Positions 8,643 to 19,600 of a stretch of DNA of 64,000 bases are shown here, piece by piece; within the stretch, counting starts at the first letter, position 1; every line of letters begins with the position of its first letter. The stretch is taken from assembly GCF_000163295.1 (NCBI RefSeq), contig NZ_GG700527.1, positions 389,453 to 453,452 of the forward strand. Reading direction: 5' to 3'. The notes below the pieces were generated by a model, which was not told the origin of the DNA, searched no databases, and worked only from the letters and a program-made list of their open reading frames with translations. Position numbers and translations under genes: made by a program. The DNA comes from Anaerococcus vaginalis ATCC 51170. Its GTDB lineage: Bacteria > Bacillota > Clostridia > Tissierellales > Peptoniphilaceae.

Positions 8643-10364
8643 ATGAAGTTAGTAATAGCAGAAAAACCAAGTGTAGCAGTTACGATTGCAAAAGTAATTG
8701 GAGCAAGAACAAGAAAAAGCGGATATTATGAGGGAGGTGGCTACATTGTTTCTTGGTGTGTAGGTCATTTAATTCAAATGGCAAGTCCAGATAAGATTGA
8801 TGAAAAATGGAAGAAATGGTCAATAGACACTCTTCCTATAATTCCAGAAGGATATATTTATGAAGTATCTAAAAGCACTAAAAAACAATATGGAGTTTTA
8901 AAGAAACTTTTAAACGATAAGAACATCGACACAGTTATAAATGCTTGTGATGCTGGAAGAGAGGGAGAACTTATTTTTAGGCTTGTATATAATCAAGCTA
9001 AATGTAAAAAGAAGATTCAAAGACTTTGGATATCTTCAATGGAAAACAAAGCTATTGAAGATGGTTTTAGAAATCTTAAAAATGGAGAAAACTTTGAAGG
9101 CTTATATAGATCGGCAAGTGCAAGAGCAATTGCAGATTGGCTGGTGGGGATGAATTTAAGTAGGCTTTATTCTTGCATTTACAAGGAAACATATTCTGTT
9201 GGTAGAGTACAAACACCAACTCTATATTTAATAGCCAAAAGAGATAGTGAAATAAACCTATTTAAGAAGCAAAAATATTATACAGTTGACCTATCTTATG
9301 AAGGATTGAAACTTGTATCAGATAGGATTGATAAAATTGAAGTTGCAGAACAACTATTAAATCTGCTAGAAGACGAAATAGTTATTACAGAGGTAGAAGA
9401 CAAAGAAATAAGCACAAAACCAGATAAGCCTTATGATCTCACTACCTTACAAAGAGAAGCAAATAAATATTTTGGGTATTCAGCAAATGATACTTTAAAT
9501 CTGGCACAAGCTTTATATGAAAAAAAGCTAATCACATATCCAAGAACGGATAGCAGGTATTTAACCGATGATATGGTTAATACTATGAAAGAATTATTAG
9601 AAGGACTTGAAGATGATTTTAAAATCAATGAATCAAACTTTAAGTCTATTTTTAATTCATCTAAGGTTACAGACCACTATGCAATTATTCCTACTATATC
9701 AGGTATTGGAAAAGCCAAAGATTTATCTGACAAAGAAAGCAAAATCTATAATCTAATCAAGAATAAATTACTTGCTTCATGTTCGGATAACTTAAAGGAA
9801 TCTAGTAGAAAAATCAGATATGAATATGATAAATTTAACTTCAATGCAAGTGGTAAGACTATAAACTATGAAGGTTATACCAGGTATCTAAAGCCTTATG
9901 GAAAGGAAAGACAAGAAAATGAATTACCAGATGTAAAGACTGGAGATAAAATTAAGCTAACTTCTAAAAATATATCAGAGAAATTTACCAAAGCTCCAAG
10001 TCATTATAACGAAGATACACTTTTAAAGGCTATGGAGAATGCAGGGATTGAATCACTGGATAAAGATATAGAAGTGGAGAGAAAAGGCTTAGGAACACCA
10101 GCTACAAGAGCAGGAATTATTGAAAATCTTATCCATAAGGATCTTATAAGAAGAGATAAGAAAAATCTAATTGTAACAGAAAAAGGCAATAGACTTGTAT
10201 CAATTGTAGAGGATAAGTTTAAATCAGCAGAAACAACATCTGAATGGGAAATGAAACTTGCAAAGATTAGCTCTGGTGAAGTAGATAAAGAAGACTTTTT
10301 AAGAGAAATTGAAGATAGTATAAGGGAGCTTGTAGATAGGTACAAGAATAATCTAAATGAATAA
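8643..10364 (+). CDS. topB: DNA topoisomerase III (type IA), element A
   Basis: A single-strand-passing topoisomerase that would untangle transferred or replicating element DNA. The TOPRIM domain is at the N-terminus (KLVIAEKPSVA with its Glu7; ACDAGREGE for the metal-binding acidic residues). The catalytic tyrosine is Tyr299 in ITYPRTDSRY. The conserved GLGTPATRA block lies near 490. At 573 residues it lacks the C-terminal zinc fingers of chromosomal TopA, as usual for element-borne TopB. The start is ATG 8643 with GGAGG at 8633-8637. An in-frame ATG at 8631 overlaps that ribosome site and is unlikely to be used. The 3' end overlaps the methylase start by 8 nt. The paralogue is at 49617. Confidence 0.95.
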   Translation: MKLVIAEKPSVAVTIAKVIGARTRKSGYYEGGGYIVSWCVGHLIQMASPDKIDEKWKKWSIDTLPIIPEGYIYEVSKSTKKQYGVLKKLLNDKNIDTVINACDAGREGELIFRLVYNQAKCKKKIQRLWISSMENKAIEDGFRNLKNGENFEGLYRSASARAIADWLVGMNLSRLYSCIYKETYSVGRVQTPTLYLIAKRDSEINLFKKQKYYTVDLSYEGLKLVSDRIDKIEVAEQLLNLLEDEIVITEVEDKEISTKPDKPYDLTTLQREANKYFGYSANDTLNLAQALYEKKLITYPRTDSRYLTDDMVNTMKELLEGLEDDFKINESNFKSIFNSSKVTDHYAIIPTISGIGKAKDLSDKESKIYNLIKNKLLASCSDNLKESSRKIRYEYDKFNFNASGKTINYEGYTRYLKPYGKERQENELPDVKTGDKIKLTSKNISEKFTKAPSHYNEDTLLKAMENAGIESLDKDIEVERKGLGTPATRAGIIENLIHKDLIRRDKKNLIVTEKGNRLVSIVEDKFKSAETTSEWEMKLAKISSGEVDKEDFLREIEDSIRELVDRYKNNLNE

Positions 10365-11319
10365 GGTGAAAATATTAGAGCTTTTCGGCGGCATAGGTGC
10401 TATTAGAAAGGCTTTTATTAATTTAAAGATACCTTATGAAGTTGTTGATTATGTAGAAATAGATAAGGCTTGTGTTAAATCATACAATGCACTTTATGGA
10501 GAAGATTATAAGCCAAAATCAGTAGTAGGATATAAAGCACCTAATGAGAAGATAGACTTAATTATGCATGGAAGTCCTTGCCAAGACTTTTCAAGAATTG
10601 GAAAAAAGCAGGGAGGAGTAAAAAACTCAGGAACTAGATCAAGCTTACTATTTGAAACAATTAGAATAATAAAAGAAATGAAAGAAAAACCTAAATGGAT
10701 AATTTGGGAAAATGTAAAGGGAGTCCTTGATAGAAATATGAGGGACTCCTTTTTTATTTATCTAAAAGAACTAGAAAACCTTGGATATGAAAGCAAGTAT
10801 GAAATATTAAATGCAATGGATTTTGGAATACCTCAAAAAAGAGAGAGAATTTTTGTTGTTTCTTGTCTTGGAGCAAATAACTTTTCTTTTAATAAATTGG
10901 AGAGGAAAGAAACAAGACCACTAAGTGATTTTTTAGAAAAGGATGTAAGTGAACTTTATACAATGACCCAACCTTATATGCTCAAATTTTTAAATAAAGG
11001 CATAGATAATAGTTTTAGAGGGCGACTCAAAGTGATTAAAGATTTTTCTTATACTATTTCTACAAAACAGATGAGAGTACCTAATTCTGGAATAATAGAT
11101 ATTGGAAATGGTCAGTATAGGTATTTAACAGAAAGAGAATGTTTAAGACTCATGGGTTTTGATGATAGCGATATAGACAAATTAGAAGAAGTATATCCAA
11201 GAAGAAAAAATTGCACCTCAAGTAAACTATATAAACAGGCCGGCAATTCTATTGTGGTTGATATTTTAATGTGCATTATTAGTTCACTAATGCATGTTAG
11301 TGCAAACTTATTATTGTAA
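10357..11319 (+). CDS. DNA cytosine-5 methyltransferase
   Basis: A C5-cytosine methylase with the family motifs in order: motif I ELFGGIGA (8-15), motif IV GSPCQ with catalytic Cys75, motif VI ENV (118-120), motif VIII QKRER (160-164), and C-terminal motifs IX/X (RECLRLMGF, QAGNSIVV). At 320 residues the target-recognition region is short, so the site is probably short; it cannot be predicted from sequence. No restriction endonuclease is adjacent. It may protect the element from host restriction or serve as partner of the next gene, an ATPase with nuclease-like motif. It overlaps topB by 8 nt, so it belongs to the same operon. The second element has no gene here, marking this as a cargo slot. 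Confidence 0.92.
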   Translation: MNKVKILELFGGIGAIRKAFINLKIPYEVVDYVEIDKACVKSYNALYGEDYKPKSVVGYKAPNEKIDLIMHGSPCQDFSRIGKKQGGVKNSGTRSSLLFETIRIIKEMKEKPKWIIWENVKGVLDRNMRDSFFIYLKELENLGYESKYEILNAMDFGIPQKRERIFVVSCLGANNFSFNKLERKETRPLSDFLEKDVSELYTMTQPYMLKFLNKGIDNSFRGRLKVIKDFSYTISTKQMRVPNSGIIDIGNGQYRYLTERECLRLMGFDDSDIDKLEEVYPRRKNCTSSKLYKQAGNSIVVDILMCIISSLMHVSANLLL

Positions 11320-11354
11320 ATGATATAATAAAATAAAAGACTGGAGGGCATGAT

Positions 11355-13568
11355 ATGGATATTCTAGAATGTAAATTAAAGAATTGTTATGGAATAGATG
11401 AGTTTAACCATGAATTCGATTTTACAAATACAAATGTGATTACAGTATATGCAAAAAATGGATTAATGAAAACTTCTTTTGCAAAAACTTTTAAGAAAAT
11501 TCAAGATGGTAAAGCTGACGAAATACGTGATGAAATATTCGATATAAAAGCAGAAGTTAATGTTAGCGTAGATGGACAAGATATAAGAAAAGAGCAAGTG
11601 TTTGTAATAAAAAGCTTTGAAAATTATTATGAATCTAATAGTATAGCGGATTTATTAGTAGACGAAAAAACAAAAAAATCTATCACAACTTTATTAAAGC
11701 AAAAAAATAATTTTTTAAAAAAGTTAGTGCAATATTCAGGACTAAAAATTGAAAAAACACAACAAGGAAGAAAAATTTATGAATTAGAGCCTACAATAGT
11801 TTCTGAAATGAATTTAAGTGAAAAAAGCTTTTTATTAAGCTTGAAAGAATTAGGTGAAGTTGAAAATAAAACGTATTTACCTAATGTTAAATACTCGACA
11901 ATTTTTGATAATAGTGTAATTAAAAAAATAAAGGACAGTAGTTTTCAAAATAAAATAAAAGAGTTTTGTGAAGCTGCTGAAACTATATACAGTAGTTATA
12001 CTTTTTTTGAAAAAGGTAAGTTCACATTTCCAAAATTGAAAAACGTTGCAAAAAATTTAGATTCAGATAATTTTTTTGTAAGAGATAATAAACTTAATTT
12101 AAATAATAGCATAGTAATTGGTAATAATGATGAACTACAAGAGAAATTATATGAAATAGAAGGGAAAATTAAAGATATTCCAGAGTTTCAACAGATAGAA
12201 AAGTTACTAAGTGATACAAAAGGCATATTATTAAGAGATACAATAGAAAATAATCCTGAGCTAATAGAGTTTTTAAAAATAGAAAATTTAGACAATTTAA
12301 AAAAAGAATTATGGACTTCCTATATAAAGAAAGAAAAGAAATCTTTTGATGATTTATTAGAGATATATAAAGAATTAGAGGAGAATGTTAAAAATCTCAA
12401 TATAGACAATACATTGTGGAATCGTTCTTTAGAAATATTTGAAGATAGGTTTACTGTTCCATATAAGATGAAAATATCAAATTTAAAGGGAGCGATAATA
12501 GGAGAAAACCTCCCACGTGTGGAGTTTATATTTGAGAAGGGTGAAAATCAAGCAAGCTTAGATAGATCAAATTTAGAAAAATTAGACGTGTTAAGTCAAG
12601 GAGAAAAAAGATCTTTATATTTGTTAAATATAATATTTGACATAGAAAAAATAAGAAAAGAAAGCAATGAAATCCTATTTATAGTAGACGATATAGCAGA
12701 TTCTTTTGATTATAAAAATAAGTATGCTATTGTAGAATATTTGTATGAAATGGCAACAATTGATAATTTTAGAATGATAATTTTATCTCATAATTTTGAT
12801 TTTTATAGAACAATTTCTTCTAGACTCAATGTACCTCGTAAATCTAGATTTATCGTTGAAAACAAACAGGATTTAAATTTGATAGAAGAAAAATATCAAA
12901 AGCAACCTTTTATAACATGGAAAAGTAAACCAGATAAATATTCTTTATTTGCACTTATACCATTTGTTAGGAATCTAATTGAATATAGTTATGATAAATA
13001 TGTTAATGATTCAAATTATTATGATAGCGATTATGAGCTATTAACTAATTTACTACACAATAAAGATAATTCAGGAACTATTACTTTTAAAACTTTAGGG
13101 AAAGTATATAAAGAATATTTAGGGAAATTTGATATACCAAGTGAATTTAAAGAGGATGATCTGGTTATAGAAAAGCTTTATGAAACTACTGAAAACTTAA
13201 GTAATAACTTAAATTTACTCGAGCATAAAGTTTTATTATCAATGGCTTGTAGACTTAAAGCTGAGGAAATAATGTTAGATAAAATTAATAATTATAATGG
13301 GATGCTCAATTGGAAAGTGAAAAATAATTTGAAAACAGGAGATAAAGCGGAATTTCTGAATCATGTAGATAAAACTAATAATATGACCAGGGTATTATTT
13401 GATGCATATAAGCAGATTGCGAATGAAGAACAAATTAATATTGTTAATGAAGTTAATATAATGACTCCAGAAAATATTCATATAAACTCTTTTATGTATG
13501 AGCCTATAATGGATATGGATATTAACGAATTATTGAACTTATATAAAAAACTTAAAAAATTAATATAG
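11355..13568 (+). CDS. ABC/SMC-type ATPase with PrrC-like R-x3-E...H motif, candidate anticodon nuclease or other defence effector
   Basis: The head domain is split as in SMC/RecN/PrrC-type ATPases. Walker A is the odd AKNGLMKT at 33-40 (normally GxNGxGKT). A helical insert covers about 95-400. The ABC signature LSQGE is at 413-417, Walker B IVDD with Asp445 and Asp446, and the switch His is 479. After the ATPase come Arg539-x3-Glu543 and, 25 residues later, His568 in LLTNLLHNK. This layout resembles the R-x3-E...H triad described for the anticodon nucleases PrrC and RloC. Position behind a DNA methylase also recalls the prr locus. No zinc-hook CxxC is present. Nuclease action is inference; another ATPase-type defence protein is possible. 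It starts 35 nt after the methylase and ends at a terminator (13593). Confidence 0.65.
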   Translation: MDILECKLKNCYGIDEFNHEFDFTNTNVITVYAKNGLMKTSFAKTFKKIQDGKADEIRDEIFDIKAEVNVSVDGQDIRKEQVFVIKSFENYYESNSIADLLVDEKTKKSITTLLKQKNNFLKKLVQYSGLKIEKTQQGRKIYELEPTIVSEMNLSEKSFLLSLKELGEVENKTYLPNVKYSTIFDNSVIKKIKDSSFQNKIKEFCEAAETIYSSYTFFEKGKFTFPKLKNVAKNLDSDNFFVRDNKLNLNNSIVIGNNDELQEKLYEIEGKIKDIPEFQQIEKLLSDTKGILLRDTIENNPELIEFLKIENLDNLKKELWTSYIKKEKKSFDDLLEIYKELEENVKNLNIDNTLWNRSLEIFEDRFTVPYKMKISNLKGAIIGENLPRVEFIFEKGENQASLDRSNLEKLDVLSQGEKRSLYLLNIIFDIEKIRKESNEILFIVDDIADSFDYKNKYAIVEYLYEMATIDNFRMIILSHNFDFYRTISSRLNVPRKSRFIVENKQDLNLIEEKYQKQPFITWKSKPDKYSLFALIPFVRNLIEYSYDKYVNDSNYYDSDYELLTNLLHNKDNSGTITFKTLGKVYKEYLGKFDIPSEFKEDDLVIEKLYETTENLSNNLNLLEHKVLLSMACRLKAEEIMLDKINNYNGMLNWKVKNNLKTGDKAEFLNHVDKTNNMTRVLFDAYKQIANEEQINIVNEVNIMTPENIHINSFMYEPIMDMDINELLNLYKKLKKLI

Positions 13569-13592
13569 GTCATTTAATTATATTACATTAAA

Positions 13593-13626
13593 GACGGTAG
13601 ATTATTTAAAATCTATCGTCTTTTTT
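13593..13626 (+). terminator. Intrinsic terminator after the ATPase gene
   Basis: GACGGTAGAT (13593-13602) pairs with ATCTATCGTC (13611-13620), one G-U pair, followed by six T. It closes the methylase-ATPase cargo and lies just upstream of the ribosome site of the giant gene. Confidence 0.88.
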
Positions 13627-13650
13627 ATTACTCTAAAAAGGAGGTAGAAA

Positions 13651-16600
13651 ATGCAAGTAAATGATTTTAAGAATATACAAGAAGCAATAAAGTATGAAGT
13701 TTTACAAGATGAAAAAGAATATTTAAAGCTCTTAAAGGTTATAGGTAATAATCAGAAATATGATTTTTCTAGCCAACTAAGTATATACAACAAAGAACCT
13801 GAAGCTAGAGCTTGTGCGACCTTTGATATGTGGAAAAAATATTTTGGTCGAGTTGTTATGAGAGGTCAAAAGGGTATTCCAATTTTAGTTGGAAGTAATG
13901 TAAATCAAAAAATTTCATACATTTTCGATATTAGTCAGACAACATCAATGGATAGGAATATCAATGAGGTTAGCTTATGGCAGTTTGATCACGAAAACCA
14001 TAATGAGGCTTTAAAAGAAATAATAAGAGATTTTTCATTTGAAGCTAGTGATTCACTCAATGAAAATATATTTTCTTTGAGCCGAATTTATGGAGATAAA
14101 TACATTAACTTGGCTCTTGCTGATTTAAGGATAGATATAGAGGATAGACTTAGCTTTGAAAAGTTTATGAGAGACTCAATATCCTATGCGGTAGCTAATA
14201 GGTTTAATACAGTCTATCCTATGGATATGGAAAATTTAAAAAATAATTTTTCTAGGATTAATACAATTTCTTTAGAACAGATAGGTCTTGTAATATCAAG
14301 GGTTAGTGAAGATATTATAGATAGCACAATAGAAAAATCTAAGGAAATAGATCGTGCTAGGCTGCTGACAGAAAGGGCTGCTGCCGACTATAATAGAGAT
14401 ATAGAAAATACAAATGAAGATAGAGGAGGTCAAAATGATTTATATAGACGAGATGATAGGTCAAGAAGTAGAGATGGACGAGTTTTCACAGATGGAAGCG
14501 ACAGAGGAAATAGCGATGAAGATCGAAGAGAAAACCTTGGACATGATGGAGAAGGATATGGAATTTATGGAGAGATTTCCGAATCCGACTTACGCAGTTC
14601 TAAGACTGTCTTATCTGGTAGGCAGCGAGGACATGGAGAACTGGAAGAAACTTCAGGAAATGTACGAGGAGAAAACACTTTTGAATCATCTGAAGGAAAT
14701 TCAGAATCAGGCAGTGGACTTTATCAAGAGAGAGAAAGTGAAAATGATGAAAGCCCAAGGATTGACAGAGAAGATGATGAAAGAGAATCCAGAAGAATAC
14801 CAAGGACAGATGAACAACTTGATGGCAACAGTCAGGAGAATGGCAATCAAGGAATACGTGGAAGCTTAGAAAATGAAATAAGCCAAGAAAAGGAAGCTGA
14901 TGAAGCTTCTTTTTTTGATGATAAAAACATTGAAAATAGAAAAGATTACTGGATTGTAGAATTTAATGAAAACCACGAATTAGTTCCTGATTATAGTGGG
15001 CAGGTAGTAACAAAAGACTTAATCGATATCCTAAGACAAAAGGATATTGATGTTAAAGACCATAATCAAACTCTTGGAGAAAATGAATTTGGAGAAATGA
15101 CTGATGATTATATCGGGTATTTCAAATTCTATTTTGACCACTATATAGATGGCGAAGTTGTCGAGCATTATAGGATTGACCTTGGTGATGGTGAAGAAGT
15201 AAATGAGCGTGATTTTTCATATTTAGAAGAGCAAGTTGAACTAAGCGAGGAAAAATCATTACAAGAAGAAGTTAAGGAAAAGATAGAATCTAAATTTAAG
15301 ATAGGTGATCAGGTTAGATATAAAGATAAGGACTTTACCATTACAGATTTTGATGAACTAAGTGGAGGACTTAAAACTGTCACTATCAGAGATAATATGG
15401 AGTATATGGGAGGTATGATTAGGGGTTCGGAAGTAATTCCATATAGAAATGATTTATACCTTGAAGAAATCTTTGAAAATCTAAGTCAAACATCAGAAAA
15501 ACTAGCAGTAAAAGTTGGTAAGGAATTTATTTTAGAAGATGAGAATACCTTTGATGGAATTAACTTAATTGAAACTGAAACTAAAGTAGAAGTTAATGGA
15601 GAAGAATTTCCTTTATATAAGGGTGAAACATTTGAAGAAAGTAGAAAGATTGATGACCTTTTAGATAGTGGAAACTATGAGATATACAAATTATCTGAGC
15701 ATGAAAAACAAATTGAAAGACAAGTAGAACAAGAAAGCTTTATAGATAACCACAATCCTGAAATTGACCAAATGATGGATAGGTACAATGTGCCTAGGGA
15801 AGCATCCGAAAACTTATTGAGGGGTAAAGAAGATTTAAAGAATCTAGACTATGAACCTAATAAGGAAAGGCTAAGTTTTGCTAGAAATTATGACTTAAAA
15901 AATCATATTTACTCAGAATACCTAACACCATCAGAAAGACTAGATAAAAATATCAAAGCTATTAAAATGCTAAAAAGACTTGAAAATGAAAATAGGAGTC
16001 CAAGAGAGTATGAACAAGCCTATCTTGCTGATTATTTAGGTTGGGGTGGTCTTGCCGATGTCTTTGATGAAGAAAAGGGAGGGCAATGGCTTGAAGCAAG
16101 AAATATTTTAAAAGAAAATCTATCAAATGAAGAGTATTTGAATGCCAAAGAGTCCACTCTTACATCATTTTATACACCTAGAGAGGTAATGGATGGAATA
16201 TATAAGACTCTAACAGATATGGGATTTAAGACTGGAAATATCCTTGAACCGTCTGCAGGGGTCGGTAATTTTATTGGTAATATGCCAAGTGAAATACAAG
16301 GCTCTAAAGTCTATGGAGTAGAAAAAGATAGCCTAAGCGGAAGAATAGCAAGAGAGCTTTATCCTGAAGTTAACATTCAAATTAAAGGCTTTGAAGAAAC
16401 AAACTTCTCAAATAACTTTTTCGATTTAGTTATAGGAAATGTTCCCTTTGGAGATTTTAAAGTTAACGATCGTGAATATAACAGAAATAACTTTCTGATT
16501 CACGATTATTTTTTTGCAAAGTCAATAGATAAGGTTAGGAATGGAGGAATTATTGCCTTCATAACTTCATCTGGAACTATGGATAAAAAAGATGAATCTG

Positions 16601-19600
16601 TTAGAAAATATATTAATGCAAGATGTGAGTTTTTAGGAGCTATGAGGCTACCTAATACAACATTTAAAGGACTTGCTGGTACAGAAGTTACTTCAGATAT
16701 TATTTTCTTAAAGAAGAGAGATTCAGTTATAGAAAGAGATGACGATTGGATACACCTATCAACTGATAAAAAGGGTTTGACTTATAATAAATACTTTGTA
16801 GATAATCCTCAAATGGTATTAGGGGATATGAAAGAAGTATCTGGTAGATTTGGAAATACTATTACTTGTGATGAAAAAGAAGACGAAAATCTAAAGGATT
16901 TAATGGATCTTGCAAGTAAGGAAATATCTTCAAATTCAAAATATGAAGAGGTTGAACTATTGGAAGATGAAGAATTAAGTCTTCCAGCAACAGATGATGT
17001 TAAAAACTTTTCTTACACTATTATTGATGAAGAGGTCTACTTAAGAGAAAACTCAGTCTTAATTAAGCAGAATATATCAGATAAAAACAAAGAAAAGATA
17101 AAAGATTACCTTGATGTAATGAATGCTTTAAAAGATGTAATAGAAAAACAAAAGGAAGATTTTTCTGATGAAGAAATAAAAGAATCACAAGCAAAGTTAA
17201 ATGAAGTCTATGATAACTTTTCAAAGAAACATGGCTTTATTAACTCCCTATCAAACACTAGAGCCTTAAAGGAAGACTCGAACTTTCCTTTGGTTTCATC
17301 AATAGAAATACTTGATGATGAGGATAATTTCAAAGCTAAGAGTGATATATTCTCAAAAAGAACAATAACAAAGGCAAAAGTAGTAGACCATGTAGACACT
17401 TCTCTTGAAGCTTTGGTTTTATCAGTTTCACAAAAGGGATATGTAGATTTTGAATATATGGAATCTATCACAAGTAAAGATAAGGACACCTTAATTGGTG
17501 AGCTTGAGGGCGAAATATTTTTAGATATTAAGGATACAGACCTAATAAATAACAGAATGCCCTTTGAAAACTTTAATAATGACGATCCATTTCATTTTTC
17601 ATATGTATCGGCTGATGAGTATCTAAGTGGAAATATTAGAGAAAAGATTGGTTATCTCAATTCATATATCGGAGAAATTGAAAATGTAATAGATTTAGCA
17701 CCTTCTGAAAAGAAAGACACATTATTAAACGAGTTAGGCAAACTCAAATATCAAAGAGAAAAATTACAAGAAGTTATGCCTGAAGAACTCACTGCTTCTG
17801 ACATAAATGTAAGGTTAGGAGCAACTTGGATACCTCAAAAAGATATAGAAGACTTTACTTTTAATCTTTTAAAAACACCTGGTTATGATAGGTGGAATAT
17901 TAATGTTAGGTTCTCACCACATACAAGTGAATGGAACATTGAAGGTAAAAGTGTTGACTCAACTAATGATCTTGCTAACATGACTTATGGTACAAGTAGA
18001 GTGAATGCCTATAAGCTAATTGAAAATGCCCTTAATCTAAAAGATACGAAGGTATTTGACCAAGTAATAAATGATGATGGTTCTAAGACTTCTGTATTGA
18101 ATAAAAAAGAAACCATGCTTGCAAGTCAAAAGCAGGAACTGATTAAAGAAGAATTTAAGAATTGGATATTTGAAGATCCTAATAGAAGATATAGGCTAGA
18201 AAAGATTTATAATGAAAAATTCAATTCAATTAGAAATAGAGAATTTGATGGTTCTAACTTAACTTTTGATGGAATGAATACTGAAATCAGACTACGAGAA
18301 CATCAGAAAAACGCCATAGCAAGGACTCTTTATGGTGGAAATACACTACTTGCCCATGTAGTAGGAGCAGGAAAAACTTTTGAAATGGTAGCTTCTGCTA
18401 TGGAATCTAAAAAGTTAGGACTTACAAGTAAGTCATTATTTGTAGTTCCTAACCATTTAACCACTCAAATTGGTAGGGAGTTTATGCAATTATATCCGTC
18501 AGCAAACATTATGGTGGCCGATAAAAAAGACTTCCAACCTAAAAATAGGAAAAGATTTATTGGTAGGATTGCAACAGGAGAATATGATGCGGTCATCATA
18601 GGACACTCTCAATTTGAAAAAATACCAATGTCTAAGGAATACCAGGTAAGGCATATACAAGACCAAATAGATGATATAGTTTCCTTTATTGATGAGAACA
18701 AAAGAAATAGAGGAGAAAATTTCACAGTAAAACAACTAGAAAAGACAAAGAAGAAGCTTTTGGTAAGACTGGAAAAACTAAATGATGACTTTAAAAAAGA
18801 TGATGTAATAACCTTTGAAGAACTAGGAGTAGATAAGTTATTTATAGACGAAGCTCATAATTACAAAAACTTATTTTTGCATACAAAGATGAGAAATGTT
18901 GCGGGTATCGGTCAGAGTGAAGCCTTTAAGTCTTCGGATATGTATATGAAATGTAGGTATATGGACGAAATGACAGATGGAAAGGGAGTTGTATTTGCTA
19001 CTGGTACACCAATATCAAATTCAATGACAGAGCTTTATACTATGCAAAGATACCTTCAATATGACGATTTAAAGGCAAGAGGATTAGAACATTTTGACGC
19101 TTGGGCTTCTACTTTTGGAGAAACAGAAAACACCTTTGAATTATCTCCAGAAGGCACTGGATATAGGCAAAAGACAAGATTTTCAAAGTTTTATAACTTG
19201 CCAGAGTTGATGTCTATGTTTAAAGAAGTAGCAGATATAAAGACTTCAGATATGTTAAATTTGCCAGTACCAGAAGCAAATTTTGAAGTTATTAAAACAA
19301 AACCTACTGAGGAACAAAAAGAAATATTAGAAGCTATTTCAGAAAGAGCAGACGCAGTTAGAAATAACCAAGTAGAGCCAACAGAAGATAATATGCTAAA
19401 GATTACAAATGATGGTAAAAAACTTGCCCTTGACCAAAGATTAATAAATCCACTACTTCCAGATGATCCTAATTCAAAGGTAAATGTATGTGTTAAAAAT
19501 ATCTTTTCGATCTGGGATAAGACAAAAGAAAATTCATCTACACAATTAGTATTTTCAGATATGTCTACACCAAAAGGAGATGGAGAATTTAATATCTATG

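Noticed and set aside
8941-9153. Plus-strand 70-codon frame inside topB
   Set aside because: Unlike the nested TnpV-like genes it has no ribosome site, no paralogue in the second topB and no family resemblance.
11319-11354. Separate promoter for the PrrC-like ATPase (TATAAT about 30 nt before its start)
   Set aside because: The -35 position (TGCAAA) is poor and the gene follows the methylase closely. A weak internal promoter is possible but not supported enough to list.
17208-17489. Minus-strand open frames of 60-130 codons opposite the large genes
   Set aside because: They are antisense to strongly supported coding frames, lack ribosome sites, and have the Ser/Phe/Leu-rich composition expected from the reverse of Lys/Glu/Asp-rich genes.
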